Origin: an uncultured Bacteroidota bacterium
GTDB taxonomy: Bacteria; Bacteroidota; Bacteroidia; Flavobacteriales; Flavobacteriaceae
DNA: 51,299 nt
NCBI GenBank assembly: GCA_902510475.1
Contig: CABXCC010000008.1
Coordinates: 1-51,299, forward strand
Reading direction: 5' to 3'
The position numbers and the translations under genes are program-made. The notes under the pieces were generated by a model. It was not told where the DNA came from. It made no database searches and saw nothing but the letters and a program-made list of their open reading frames with translations. This document shows, one piece after another, positions 19,680 through 28,355 of this stretch (position 1 is the first letter of the stretch; every line of letters begins with the position of its first letter).

Positions 19680-20894
19680 TTATTTTGAAACAATTCCAAT
19701 TTTAGATAAATCTGACCAAAAAGAGCGGTAGGATTTAGAAACCACCTGCGAATTTAAAATTTTAATATTTGTTTTTACAGATAAACATGCAAATGCCATG
19801 GCCATTCTGTGATCGTCATATGTTTCAATTTCTACATTCGGAATTAAATCTACATCAGAATTAAATTTTATAGAATCTGATGTAATTTTGACATCTAATC
19901 CAAACTTGCCTAATTCATTTTTTAAGGCATTTAATCTGTCAGTTTCTTTAATTTTTAAGGTATGCAAGCCAATTAAATTGCAGGAAACTTTTAAGCAAAG
20001 ACAAGTAACGCAAATTGTTTGGGCCAAATCGGGGTTTGATGATAAATCTAAGGAAATTGATTTTTTAGCCTCTGCAACTTTCTCTATTATAATTGAGTCA
20101 TTTAAAAAAGTTGTTTGTATACCAAAAATTTGAAAAAAATCTTTAACCCTGCTATCTCCTTGAATACTATCTTTTTTAAAACTGTTTAGACAAATTTTAA
20201 ATCCAATTGGAGCCATTGCTACTATAGAATAAAAATAAGACGCTGAAGACCAATCTGACTCAACAGAAATTTCTTTTGGTATAGTTTCTTTTAATTCTTT
20301 TACTTCAATACTATTTTTATTATAAATTACTGTAACCCCAATCTGTTCTAATAAATTTATTGTCATTTTAATATATGGCAAAGAGGTTTCCTTTCCATTT
20401 AAATTGATTTTTAAGCCTCCTTTTATTTTTGGGGCAATTAGTAGTAATGACGAAATGTACTGACTACTAACAGATGAATCTATATTTATATTCCCTCCAA
20501 CTAAAATTGAGGGTTTAATCAATAAAGGAGGAAACCCATCTTTTTCTAAATAAGTGATCTCTGCTCCTAAATTTCTCAAGGCATCAACCAAAATTTTAAT
20601 TGGTCTTTGCTTCATTCTTGAAGAACCTGTTAAGGTTTTTGGAGACTTAGCTTGAATTGAAAAAAGAGATGTTAAAAACCTCATAGCAGTTCCAGCATGT
20701 CCAATATCTATAAAACTTGAGCTTCCCTGGAGTCCATTTTCTAAAAAGTTAGTGTCATCGCAATCTGAAATGTTTATAATGGACAATTCCTTATAAAGAC
20801 TCTTTAGTATTAATAACCTATTTGATTCACTTTTAGAACCAGGAATGTAAAGTTTTCTATATTTTAAATTAGAATTTACTAATAAAGAATTCAT
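19680..20894 (-). CDS. aroA: 3-phosphoshikimate 1-carboxyvinyltransferase (EPSP synthase)
   Basis: Sixth step of the shikimate pathway: transfers enolpyruvate from PEP to shikimate-3-phosphate. It has 404 residues, slightly shorter than the usual 420-430. Seen: SKSESNRLLILKSL (substrate-binding Lys/Ser/Arg), GHAGTAMRFLTS (the PEP-site loop, with GHAG in place of the common GNAG), SSQYISSLLLIAP, KETDRLNALKNELGKFG and YDDHRMAMAFA. All catalytic blocks are present despite the divergent sequence. It directly abuts the MazG-like gene (0 bp) within the aromatic operon. Confidence 0.95.
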   Translation of the reverse strand: MNSLLVNSNLKYRKLYIPGSKSESNRLLILKSLYKELSIINISDCDDTNFLENGLQGSSSFIDIGHAGTAMRFLTSLFSIQAKSPKTLTGSSRMKQRPIKILVDALRNLGAEITYLEKDGFPPLLIKPSILVGGNINIDSSVSSQYISSLLLIAPKIKGGLKINLNGKETSLPYIKMTINLLEQIGVTVIYNKNSIEVKELKETIPKEISVESDWSSASYFYSIVAMAPIGFKICLNSFKKDSIQGDSRVKDFFQIFGIQTTFLNDSIIIEKVAEAKKSISLDLSSNPDLAQTICVTCLCLKVSCNLIGLHTLKIKETDRLNALKNELGKFGLDVKITSDSIKFNSDVDLIPNVEIETYDDHRMAMAFACLSVKTNIKILNSQVVSKSYRSFWSDLSKIGIVSK

Positions 20895-21221
20895 TTAGCT
20901 TAACTTTTCGTTTGTGTGGTGTCTATCATGATCTCTTTCAGCTTTGATTTTAAGCCTATCATCAAATGATTTTTGAAGGTCAACTCCTGTTTGATTTGCT
21001 AAGCATAATAAAACAAATAAAACATCTGATAATTCACCAGCTAAATCAACTTTTTTATCTGAATTTTTAAAGCTTTGCTCTCCGTATTTTCTTGAAATAA
21101 TTCTGGCAACTTCTCCAACCTCCTCAGTTAATTGTGCCATATTTGTTAATTCATTAAAGTATCTGACACCGTGATTTTTAATCCAATCGTCTACCTTTAA
21201 TTGCAAATTTTTAATTTCCAT
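20895..21221 (-). CDS. MazG-like nucleotide pyrophosphohydrolase
   Basis: A 108-residue single-domain all-alpha NTP pyrophosphatase. The metal-binding pattern EExxE...ExxD is visible as LTEEVGEVAR (about 31-40) and LAGELSDVLF (about 60-69), the signature of the MazG/dCTPase/HisE superfamily. Such proteins hydrolyse NTPs or dNTPs to NMP and PPi, often clearing damaged nucleotides; the substrate here cannot be read from the sequence. It sits between dtd (6 bp) and aroA (0 bp) in the aromatic operon, so its expression is tied to that operon although its chemistry is not aromatic biosynthesis. Confidence 0.88.
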   Translation of the reverse strand: MEIKNLQLKVDDWIKNHGVRYFNELTNMAQLTEEVGEVARIISRKYGEQSFKNSDKKVDLAGELSDVLFVLLCLANQTGVDLQKSFDDRLKIKAERDHDRHHTNEKLS

Positions 21222-21227
21222 AGTTTA

Positions 21228-21671
21228 TTAATTTTTTTCTAATATTATTGTAACAGGGCCATCATTGATGAGTTCAATCTTCATGTCGGCACCAAATTTT
21301 CCTGTTCTAACTTTTGATGAAATTAATTTTTGTAATTCATCTATAAAGTGGTTATATAATGAAATAGCTAATTCTGGTTTTGCTGCATTTATGAAACTTG
21401 GTCTATTACCCTTATTTGTATCAGCATATAAAGTAAATTGGCTAACAACTAAAACTTCACCTTTTATTTGCATTATGTTTTTATTCATTTTTCCGTTATC
21501 ATCATTAAAAATTCTAAGTTTTATGATTTTGTTGGCCAATTCTTTAGCCATTTCATAATTATCATTTTTTGAGATTCCGATTAAAATTACCATCCCAGTA
21601 TTAATCGAAGAATATAATTTATTCTTGATTTTTAAATTTGATTTTTTTACCCTTTGGACTACTAATTTCAA
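21228..21671 (-). CDS. dtd: D-aminoacyl-tRNA deacylase
   Basis: Hydrolyses D-amino acids, classically D-Tyr, and glycine mischarged on tRNA. It has 147 residues, the usual length. Both active-site signatures are present: VVSQFTLYAD (the SQFTLYA motif) and NDGPVTIILE (the NxGPxT cross-subunit Gly-cisPro motif at the C-terminus). It lies between rsgA (0 bp) and the MazG-like gene in an operon that makes Tyr and Phe, an apt place for a D-Tyr proofreading enzyme, though this link is inference. Confidence 0.97.
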   Translation of the reverse strand: MKLVVQRVKKSNLKIKNKLYSSINTGMVILIGISKNDNYEMAKELANKIIKLRIFNDDNGKMNKNIMQIKGEVLVVSQFTLYADTNKGNRPSFINAAKPELAISLYNHFIDELQKLISSKVRTGKFGADMKIELINDGPVTIILEKN

Positions 21672-22601
21672 TTACCTGTGTTTTAAATTTTCATCATTCA
21701 AAATCTGAATATAGTTTTCATATCTAGAACCTGAAATTATATTTTTTTTAAACATTTCTTTAATCCGACAATTTGGTTCGTTTAAATGAAGACAATTACT
21801 AAATTTACATTTGTTTTTTTCTCTTAAAAACTCTGGGAAAAAATCTGAAATTTCTTCTTTTTTAAAATTAACAAGACCAAAACCTTTAATTCCTGGGGTG
21901 TCAATAAGCTTTGTATTGCTATCTAAATCAAATAACTCAGCATACGTAGTTGTATGTTTACCCTGCGAATGCTGAGATGATATATCTCCCACTTTCAATT
22001 CTAAGGAAGAATCTATAGCATTTATTAATGATGTTTTACCAACACCAGAATGACCTCCAAACATAATTGTTTTTTTGGTTACTTCTTCTTTTAAATTTGT
22101 AATATTAAAATTATTAATAGTTGAGGTTAAAAGGCATTTATATCCAATATTTGAATAAATTTCAACTAGATTGTCAATCTTATTTTGCTCCTCTTTGTTA
22201 TAAATATCATATTTGTTAAATACCAATAATGTTTCAATTGAATAAGCTTCTGCGTTAACCAAAAATCTATCTATGAAACTGGTTGTAGTTATCGGATCTT
22301 TAATTGTGATAACCATGACCAATAAATCAATATTAGAAGCTAAAATGTGTGATTGCTTAGATAAATTAACGGACTTTCTTACTATATAATTCTTTCTTTC
22401 TAGAATATTTTGGATTATACCTAAATTTTCTTCGTCATTATATTCCAAAGAAAAATTAACTCTGTCCCCAACGGCTACTGGATTTGTACTTTTAAAATTC
22501 TCAAGTCTTAGTTTTCCTTTTATTTTGCATTGATAAAATTTTCCCTCATCCGTTTTGACAGAGTACCATGAACCTGTTGATTTGTAAACTGTTCCTATCA
22601 A
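21672..22601 (-). CDS. rsgA: ribosome biogenesis GTPase RsgA
   Basis: Circularly permuted GTPase that checks late 30S subunit maturation. It has 309 residues: N-terminal OB fold (about 1-70, TGSWYSVKTDEGKFYQCKIKGKLR), permuted GTPase domain with motif order G4 (NKYD), G1 (GGHSGVGKTSLIN) and G3 (DTPG), then the C-terminal zinc finger with CKFSNCLHLNEPNC. It overlaps the DAHP synthase gene by 4 bp and abuts dtd, so it is fully embedded in the aromatic operon. Confidence 0.97.
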   Translation of the reverse strand: MIGTVYKSTGSWYSVKTDEGKFYQCKIKGKLRLENFKSTNPVAVGDRVNFSLEYNDEENLGIIQNILERKNYIVRKSVNLSKQSHILASNIDLLVMVITIKDPITTTSFIDRFLVNAEAYSIETLLVFNKYDIYNKEEQNKIDNLVEIYSNIGYKCLLTSTINNFNITNLKEEVTKKTIMFGGHSGVGKTSLINAIDSSLELKVGDISSQHSQGKHTTTYAELFDLDSNTKLIDTPGIKGFGLVNFKKEEISDFFPEFLREKNKCKFSNCLHLNEPNCRIKEMFKKNIISGSRYENYIQILNDENLKHR

Positions 22602-23689
22602 TTACTATCTGTTTTTAAAATCATCTCCTGATGATTAATTGATTCTTGATGAATTGCTTTGAAAACCTTCAAAATAAATTCCTCACTTAAATTTTTTTCA
22701 TCACCTTCAAGTATCATCTTTCCCAAAATTTCATTCCACCTCTTAGATTGCAAAACTGCTACGTTATTTTTCTTTTTTAACAACCCAATTTTTTCAGCAA
22801 CATCCATTCTATTACCTAAGATATTAATTAATTGATTATCATATAAATTTATCTGAGTTCTTAAATTTTTAAGTTTATCATTATAACCCTCATTATCAGT
22901 GGTAGCACCTCTAATTATCAGATTTTTTGTCAGTAGTTTTAATTCTTTTGGAGTAATTTGCTGCTTTGCATCACTCCAGGCATTTTCTGGGTCATTATGA
23001 GATTCTATCATTAATCCATCGTAGTTTAAATCTAAAGCTGTTTGACACAAATCAAAAATTAAATCTCTTCTCCCAGCTATGTGAGAAGGGTCTAGTATTA
23101 AAGGCAAATCAGGTAATTTTCTTTGTAAATCAATTGCTATTTGCCATTCTGGATTGTTTCTGTATTTTGTTTTTTCATATGTAGAAAATCCTCTGTGAAT
23201 TGCTCCGATATTTTTAATATTTGAAGAATAAAATCTTTCAATTGCACCCATCCATAAGGACAAATCTGGGTTAACAGGGTTTTTTATCAAAACTATTTTT
23301 TTTGTCCCTCTGAGTGCCTCCGCAATTTCTTGAACGATAAAAGGGCTTACAGTTGTTCTGGCCCCAATCCATAAAATATCTATTTCATTCTTCAAAGCAA
23401 GATCAACATGATTAGCATTTGCAACTTCGGTAGTAGTTAATATCCCTGTTTCTTTTTTCGCTTTTTTCAACCATTCTAATGCCAATGCTCCAACTCCTTC
23501 AAAATTACCTGGTCTGGTTCTGGGTTTCCATATACCAGCTCTGTATATTGTAGCATCTGAGTCTTTTAATTGATTTGCGATATCTAATACTTGAACTTCT
23601 GTTTCTGCACTACATGGTCCTGCTATTAAAAGTGGGTGTGATAGATTCATATCATCTAACCATTTTCTTAAACTTCTGCTATTTTTCAT
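22598..23689 (-). CDS. bifunctional DAHP synthase / chorismate mutase
   Basis: Opens the shikimate pathway (PEP plus erythrose-4-phosphate to DAHP) and also converts chorismate to prephenate. It has 363 residues: a type I-beta DAHP synthase barrel at about 15-265 (LIAGPCSAETE, YRAGIWKPRTRPGNFEG, IKNPVNPDLSLW, LDPSHIAGRRD, DGLMIESHNDP) fused to a C-terminal AroQ-type chorismate mutase at about 275-350 (LRTQINLYDNQLINILGNRM, EKIGLLKKKNNVAVLQSKRW). The C-terminal mutase fusion is familiar in Bacteroidota, where it can confer prephenate feedback on the synthase. It lies 2 bp after tyrA and overlaps rsgA by 4 bp. Confidence 0.95.
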   Translation of the reverse strand: MKNSRSLRKWLDDMNLSHPLLIAGPCSAETEVQVLDIANQLKDSDATIYRAGIWKPRTRPGNFEGVGALALEWLKKAKKETGILTTTEVANANHVDLALKNEIDILWIGARTTVSPFIVQEIAEALRGTKKIVLIKNPVNPDLSLWMGAIERFYSSNIKNIGAIHRGFSTYEKTKYRNNPEWQIAIDLQRKLPDLPLILDPSHIAGRRDLIFDLCQTALDLNYDGLMIESHNDPENAWSDAKQQITPKELKLLTKNLIIRGATTDNEGYNDKLKNLRTQINLYDNQLINILGNRMDVAEKIGLLKKKNNVAVLQSKRWNEILGKMILEGDEKNLSEEFILKVFKAIHQESINHQEMILKTDSN

Positions 23690-23691
23690 AA

Positions 23692-24546
23692 TTAATTAAT
23701 TCCTTTTAATATCTTTTTAATGTAATTAGTTTTCTTTAATTGTGACTCTAACTCTTCAAATTTATTTGATTCTATTAAATCTTTAATAAGCTCTAAATTA
23801 TTAATGTAGTCTGAAAGAGATTTTAAAACATTTGCTTTGTTATCATCAAAAATATCAGTCCACATTTTAGGAGAACTTTTTGCTAATCTAACAGTTGACT
23901 CAAAACCACTTCCTGCCATATCAAAAATATTTTTTTCACTTTCTTCTTCATCCATAACAGTTTTTCCTAACATAAATGAACTTAAATGTGAAAGATGAGA
24001 AACATAGGCAATGTGCTTATCATGAGAAATAGAATCCATATAACTAACAATCATCTTCATTTTTGAGAAAATTTCTAAAGCAGTATTAATGATGTTGTCA
24101 TTTGATTTTTGGTGTTCACAAATAATTATATTCTTAGTGTTGAAAAGTCCATAATGAGCTGCATTTGGTCCTGAAAATTCGGTACCAGCAATAGGATGAG
24201 CTGCAACAAAATTTGATCTATTTTTATGATTCACTACGGATTTACAAATTGAATTTTTTGTAGAGCCAAAATCAATAACAATGGTATCTTGAGTAGATTT
24301 ATCAAGAACATTTGGAAGTGTGTTTATTATTGACTTTACAGGGATTGCAAGTAATACCATAAAAGGGTTTGTGATATCCTCAATCGATCCTATTGCATCG
24401 ATTATTCCCAAATTGATAGCTTGATCTAAATTTTCTGTGGAATTATCTATTCCAATTATATTTGAATCAGGAAAAATTTTTTTTATTTCTAATGCAAAAC
24501 TACCCCCGATTAAACCAACACCAATTATGTATATTTTTCGACTCAT
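23692..24546 (-). CDS. tyrA: prephenate dehydrogenase
   Basis: Oxidatively decarboxylates prephenate to 4-hydroxyphenylpyruvate on the way to tyrosine. It has 284 residues. The N-terminal Rossmann fold begins IYIIGVGLIGGSFALEIK (GxGxxGGS) with the acidic NAD-selecting residue at the end of beta-2 (IGIDNS). Family landmarks are VIDFGSTKNSI, the catalytic-His region FVAAHPIAGTEFSGP, and SHDKHIAYVSHLSHL. There is no ACT or mutase domain; the mutase is supplied by the next gene. It overlaps the aminotransferase by 4 bp. Confidence 0.95.
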   Translation of the reverse strand: MSRKIYIIGVGLIGGSFALEIKKIFPDSNIIGIDNSTENLDQAINLGIIDAIGSIEDITNPFMVLLAIPVKSIINTLPNVLDKSTQDTIVIDFGSTKNSICKSVVNHKNRSNFVAAHPIAGTEFSGPNAAHYGLFNTKNIIICEHQKSNDNIINTALEIFSKMKMIVSYMDSISHDKHIAYVSHLSHLSSFMLGKTVMDEEESEKNIFDMAGSGFESTVRLAKSSPKMWTDIFDDNKANVLKSLSDYINNLELIKDLIESNKFEELESQLKKTNYIKKILKGIN

Positions 24547-25685
24547 AATCTGCTAATGGCTTTAATTATATTTTCCTTTGCATTACATAGTGAAAAACGA
24601 ACATAACCTTCACCATTTGATCCAAAAATACTTCCAGGTGCTATAAAAATCTGATGATTATTTAACAAGTCATCAATAAAATCGATTGAGGACATATCTT
24701 TTTTAATCTTTGCCCAAACAAATAATCCAGATGAATTTTTTGAATATGTACAATTTAGCTTATCAGCTAATTTCCATATTAATATTCTTCTTTCAGAATA
24801 TATTTTATTTTGGGACAAAAACCAATTTGAAGACTGATTTAGAGCAGAAATGGCTCCAATTTGTAATGGATAGAACATTCCAGAATCTATATTACTTTTT
24901 ACCTTTAAAATATTAGAAATATATTTATTATTTGAAATTGCAAAGCCCAATCTCCAACCAGCCATATTAAAACTTTTGCTCAGAGAATTTAATTCTATAC
25001 ATGTTTCTTTTGCTCCTTTTACACTTAATAAACTTATCGGATTATCATTTAAAATGAAACTATATGGATTATCATTAATTAATAATATATTATTTGTCTT
25101 TGCGAAATCAATAAGATCTTCAAAAAATGAAATTGATGCGTTTGCTCCTGTAGGCATATGAGGATAATTAATCCACATTATTTTAACATCAGTTAAATCA
25201 ATTTTACTTAACTCTTTTATATTTGGAAGCCAATTATTTTTTTCAGACAGATCATAGTATATGATATCATTTCCCAATAAATTTGAAATTGAAGAATAAG
25301 TTGGGTACCCAGGATTAGGAACCAAAACCTTATCGTTTTTTTCTAAAAAAGACATTGAAATATGAAAAATACCTTCTTTACTACCGATTAAAGGTAGTAT
25401 TTCATTTTTAGGGTTTAATCGAACATTGAAATAAGATTGATAGAAATTAGAAATTTCACTTCGAAACAATTCGATCCCATTATAACTTTGATATTTATTT
25501 GCGTTTTTGTCATTTAATGCTTTCGTTAAGTTTTCTAATGAAGATTTTGGGGGTTTCAAATCAGGGCTGCCAATTCCAAGATTAATAATGTCTTTTCCTT
25601 GATCTATTAAGGATCTTACCTCTCTTAATTTTTTTGAAAAGTAATATTCCGTTATTCTATCTAATCTTTCAGAGTGCTTAATCAT
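24543..25685 (-). CDS. class I/II aminotransferase (aromatic operon)
   Basis: PLP-dependent fold-type I aminotransferase. By position it probably transaminates phenylpyruvate and 4-hydroxyphenylpyruvate, or prephenate, but substrate range cannot be read from sequence. Seen: INLGIGSPDLKPP, PNPGYPTYSS, the NDNPYSF Asn/Tyr pair, and the PLP lysine in SLSKSFNMAGWRLGF. The frame is open up to ATG 25706, but MIKHSERLDRITEYYFSKKL from ATG 25685 matches how relatives begin and reduces the overlap with pheA from 29 to 8 bp, so I take 25685 (380 residues); 25688 is also possible. It overlaps tyrA by 4 bp. Confidence 0.92.
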   Translation of the reverse strand: MIKHSERLDRITEYYFSKKLREVRSLIDQGKDIINLGIGSPDLKPPKSSLENLTKALNDKNANKYQSYNGIELFRSEISNFYQSYFNVRLNPKNEILPLIGSKEGIFHISMSFLEKNDKVLVPNPGYPTYSSISNLLGNDIIYYDLSEKNNWLPNIKELSKIDLTDVKIMWINYPHMPTGANASISFFEDLIDFAKTNNILLINDNPYSFILNDNPISLLSVKGAKETCIELNSLSKSFNMAGWRLGFAISNNKYISNILKVKSNIDSGMFYPLQIGAISALNQSSNWFLSQNKIYSERRILIWKLADKLNCTYSKNSSGLFVWAKIKKDMSSIDFIDDLLNNHQIFIAPGSIFGSNGEGYVRFSLCNAKENIIKAISRL

Positions 25686-26505
25686 CATTTGAATTTTTAT
25701 ACTCACCTAAAACCTTAAATTCCTTGGCCATAATTTGAATAATTGACTTTGCTTTTAAGTAATTATCAAGATTTTCAAAAGTAACATCTACAAAAAAAGA
25801 ATATCTCCATGGAGTTTCTATTTTAGGCATAGATTGAATTTTTGTTAGATTTAATTTACAGTCACTAATTACATTCAAGATGGTTGCTAAACTTCCTCTT
25901 TTATGGTCTAATTCAAATTTTAATGATGCTTTATTTATTTGCAATTTGTCTAAACTGATGTCTTTTTTTAGGACAACAAAACGGGTTTGATTTTTTTTAA
26001 TTGATTGAATGTCTTCTTTGATTAAATTAAGATCATAAATTTTAGCCGCCAATTTACTTGCAATAGCTCCAATTCCCATAGCTTTTGTATTAGATATTTT
26101 CTTTGCAACATTGGCGGTATCCTTTTCTTCTACTAGTTTAAAACTTGGGTTTTCTTTCAAAAAATCTCTGCATTGTAGAAGTGCCATGGGATGCGAATGA
26201 ATTTCTTTTATATCATCAAGAGATTGACCTTTCAAAGCCATTAAATTATGTGATATCTCTAAATAATGTTCTCCAACAATATTTATATTATATTCATCAA
26301 TCAGTGCATAGTTGGGAATTATTGATCCGGCTGTTGAATTTTCAATAGCCATTAAAGCATATTGAATCTCATTTTTAGAGAGAGAGAAAATCATATCTTC
26401 AAAAGATAGATATTCGTAAAGTTTTATTTCTTTATCAAAGTAATTTTCAACAGCGATGTGGTGGAATGAGCCCCTAATTCCTTGAATACCAATTTTCTTT
26501 TTCAT
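25678..26505 (-). CDS. pheA: prephenate dehydratase with ACT domain
   Basis: Converts prephenate to phenylpyruvate. It has 275 residues from ATG 26505: dehydratase domain at about 1-180 (IGIQGIRGSFHHIAVENYF, MAIENSTAGSI, the catalytic KKNQTRFVVL motif) and an ACT domain at about 190-270. The Phe-binding ESRP motif reads QSMP and the GALV position reads GSLA, so allosteric response may differ from the enterobacterial enzyme. The frame stays open to ATG 26538, but that start lies inside the terminator hairpin; the ATG at 26505 directly follows the T-run and gives MKKKIGIQG, the natural N-terminus. First structural gene of the aromatic operon, under the attenuator at 26506-26627. Confidence 0.95.
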   Translation of the reverse strand: MKKKIGIQGIRGSFHHIAVENYFDKEIKLYEYLSFEDMIFSLSKNEIQYALMAIENSTAGSIIPNYALIDEYNINIVGEHYLEISHNLMALKGQSLDDIKEIHSHPMALLQCRDFLKENPSFKLVEEKDTANVAKKISNTKAMGIGAIASKLAAKIYDLNLIKEDIQSIKKNQTRFVVLKKDISLDKLQINKASLKFELDHKRGSLATILNVISDCKLNLTKIQSMPKIETPWRYSFFVDVTFENLDNYLKAKSIIQIMAKEFKVLGEYKNSNDD

Positions 26506-26533
26506 AAAAAAAAAGTCCCGAAATATTCGAGAC
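26506..26533 (-). terminator. attenuator: intrinsic terminator abutting the pheA start codon
   Basis: Read on minus, GTCTCGAA (26533-26526) pairs with TTTCGGGAC (the 26522-26515 arm; 8 pairs including one G-T wobble, loop TAT) and is followed by nine T residues (26514-26506). The pheA ATG (26505) is the very next base. Since it sits between the Phe/Tyr-rich leader peptide and pheA on the same strand, it fits an attenuator terminator. It cannot simply end the upstream gapN transcript without also blocking pheA. Confidence 0.85.
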
Positions 26534-26568
26534 CACATTTAGTTAATTTAAATCTATTAAATAGCCTC
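26529..26568 (-). promoter_or_regulatory. candidate antiterminator pairing
   Basis: GAGGCTA (26568-26562) can pair with TGGTCTC (26535-26529): seven pairs, two of them G-T. The right arm takes most of the 5' arm of the terminator, so the two structures exclude each other. The left arm begins at the last base of the leader-peptide stop codon, so a ribosome finishing the peptide would cover it and allow termination, while a ribosome stalled on Phe or Tyr codons would leave it free. The helix is modest and AT-rich surroundings weaken the case. Confidence 0.5.
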
Positions 26569-26627
26569 TAGTTCCTTTGAAAATAAAAGAAAAAATAAAA
26601 GTTTAAAAAATAGTTGTAAAAATTCAT
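26568..26627 (-). CDS. Phe/Tyr-rich attenuation leader peptide
   Basis: A 19-codon open frame, MNFYNYFLNFYFFFYFQRN, then TAG. Eleven of 19 residues are aromatic: seven Phe and four Tyr, the end products of the operon that follows. It is upstream of pheA on the same strand, with a terminator hairpin 34 bp after its stop and the pheA ATG right after that. This is the architecture of amino-acid attenuation leaders such as pheL in enterobacteria: scarce charged tRNA-Phe or tRNA-Tyr would stall the ribosome and favour readthrough. No Shine-Dalgarno is visible, normal for Bacteroidota. I saw no clear -7 box upstream, so the transcript may start in, or run on from, the gapN 3' end. Too short to be called by ordinary gene finders. 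Confidence 0.8.
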   Translation of the reverse strand: MNFYNYFLNFYFFFYFQRN

Positions 26628-26684
26628 ATAAATATATATTGGACTAATGTAAATAATATTTTTAATTAAAAAAAGAAAGTTTGA

Positions 26685-28277
26685 TTAAAGAATATAATCA
26701 GTAGAAACAAAATTAGAATTATCTGATCCTAATAAATCCTTAATAATTTTATTATTTTCTTTGTTATCTTTTGAAGCAACAAAAGTTCTAATCGAAAACG
26801 ATCTTAATGCATCATGTACACTTAAAGTGCTAAAAGCAGAATCTTTTCTTCCTGTAAAAGGATAAATATCAGGGCCTCTTTGACAAGAACTGTTTATGTT
26901 TACTCTACATACAAGATTAACCAAAGTATCTATTAATGGGCCTAGTGTATTTGTATTTTTTCCAAAAACACTTACTTGCTGACCGTAATTTGATTCAGCC
27001 ATATCCTCAAGAGGTGTGTCAATATCTTTGAAGGAAATAATCGGTACTACTGGACCAAATTGCTCGTCCTTATATACATCCATGTCCTTAGAAACAGGAA
27101 AAAGAATAGCTGGAAATACATAATTTTCACAGCTCTTACCTCCATTTTTGTTCATGATTTTCGCTCCTTTAGACTGAGCGTCAGAAATTAACTCTTGAAT
27201 ATACTTTGGTTTACTTGGCTCAGGCAGCGGAGTAAGATTTACATTTTCATCCCATGGATTCCCATACTTTAATTTATCAACTTCATTTGAAAATCTTTCA
27301 ATAAAAACATCCTTCACATCTTCATGTACATAAATTATTTTAAGTGCAGTGCATCTTTGGCCGTTGAAGGATAGGGCTCCGTTTATACATTCTTTAATAG
27401 TTAAATCTAAATCAGCATCAGGCATAATAATAGCAGGGTTTTTTGCTTCTAAACCTAATACCAATCTTAGTCTATTTTTCTTAGGATGAGATTCTTGAAG
27501 AGCATTTGCAGATGAACTATGACCAATTAATGCTAAAACATTAATTTTTCCGGACTCCATAATTGGTGTAGCTAAAACTCTACCCCTTCCAAATAACACA
27601 TTTACTACTCCAGGTGGAAAATGTTTTTGAAATGCCTCCATTAGCGGAGATATTAATAAAACCCCATGCTTTGCAGGTTTAAAAATAACCGTATTTCCCA
27701 TCATAAGAGCTGGGATTAATAAACAAAACGTTTCATTTAACGGGTAATTATATGGCCCAAGACAGAGAACAACTCCTAATGGTCCTCTTCTTATGTGAGC
27801 ATTTATTCCACTATTTTTTTGAAACTTAGCAGAGTCTCTATCGATTTGCTTATATGCCTCTATGGTGTCGTATATATAATCAACTGTTCTATCAAACTCT
27901 TTTTTTGAATCGTTGTGGTTTTTACCAATTTCCCACATTAACAGATTTACAACTTCTTCTCTTTTACCCTTCATTTCTTCAACGAAACTTTCCATTGCCT
28001 TGATTCGATCAACGACTTTCATGGTAGGCCAGAGTCCCTTTCCATTATCGAAAGCTTTACAGGCGGAGTCTAATGCTTCTATGGCTTGATCTTTACCTAA
28101 ACTAGGTATCTCTCCGAGAAGCGTAGGCTTATATTTTTCATGAGACGAAATTGTAGAATATACGGGTGAAAAATTCCCTTTCCAAGAAACAAGTTTTCCA
28201 TTAACAAGATAATTATCTTGTATAACTGTTTCATTGATTTTAAAATGATTTGGTATTGGTGAAAATTTAAAGTCCAT
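26685..28277 (-). CDS. gapN: NADP-dependent non-phosphorylating glyceraldehyde-3-phosphate dehydrogenase
   Basis: Aldehyde-dehydrogenase-fold enzyme that probably oxidises glyceraldehyde-3-phosphate directly to 3-phosphoglycerate, making NADPH and bypassing ATP formation. It has 530 residues. Seen: oxyanion-hole GPYNYPLNE (Asn177), [12 protein letters not shown] (cofactor site), general base in [10 protein letters not shown] (Glu277), and nucleophile in [10 protein letters not shown] (Cys309); FNGQRCTA and the N-terminal style fit the GapN branch better than other ALDHs. It is about 35 residues longer than plant and streptococcal GapN, with extra sequence at both ends. It is monocistronic or read through toward the pheA leader 57 bp downstream, as no terminator is visible. 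Confidence 0.85.
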   Translation of the reverse strand: MDFKFSPIPNHFKINETVIQDNYLVNGKLVSWKGNFSPVYSTISSHEKYKPTLLGEIPSLGKDQAIEALDSACKAFDNGKGLWPTMKVVDRIKAMESFVEEMKGKREEVVNLLMWEIGKNHNDSKKEFDRTVDYIYDTIEAYKQIDRDSAKFQKNSGINAHIRRGPLGVVLCLGPYNYPLNETFCLLIPALMMGNTVIFKPAKHGVLLISPLMEAFQKHFPPGVVNVLFGRGRVLATPIMESGKINVLALIGHSSSANALQESHPKKNRLRLVLGLEAKNPAIIMPDADLDLTIKECINGALSFNGQRCTALKIIYVHEDVKDVFIERFSNEVDKLKYGNPWDENVNLTPLPEPSKPKYIQELISDAQSKGAKIMNKNGGKSCENYVFPAILFPVSKDMDVYKDEQFGPVVPIISFKDIDTPLEDMAESNYGQQVSVFGKNTNTLGPLIDTLVNLVCRVNINSSCQRGPDIYPFTGRKDSAFSTLSVHDALRSFSIRTFVASKDNKENNKIIKDLLGSDNSNFVSTDYIL

Positions 28278-28355
28278 AGTTATAAAATATTAGTTAATCA
28301 ATTTCTATTCCAAAAAAATAAATCATTATGTTTATAGAAGCAAATTTTAATTTAA

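Noticed and set aside
26506-26538. ATG at 26538 as start of pheA
   Set aside because: The added residues are encoded by the terminator hairpin itself and its T-run (giving FFF), and relatives begin at the MKKKIGIQG-like position, which is ATG 26505.
26506-26627. T-box riboswitch as an alternative reading of the pheA leader
   Set aside because: No T-box consensus (AGGGTGGNACCGCG-like) or specifier-loop architecture is seen; the aromatic-rich ORF explains the region better.
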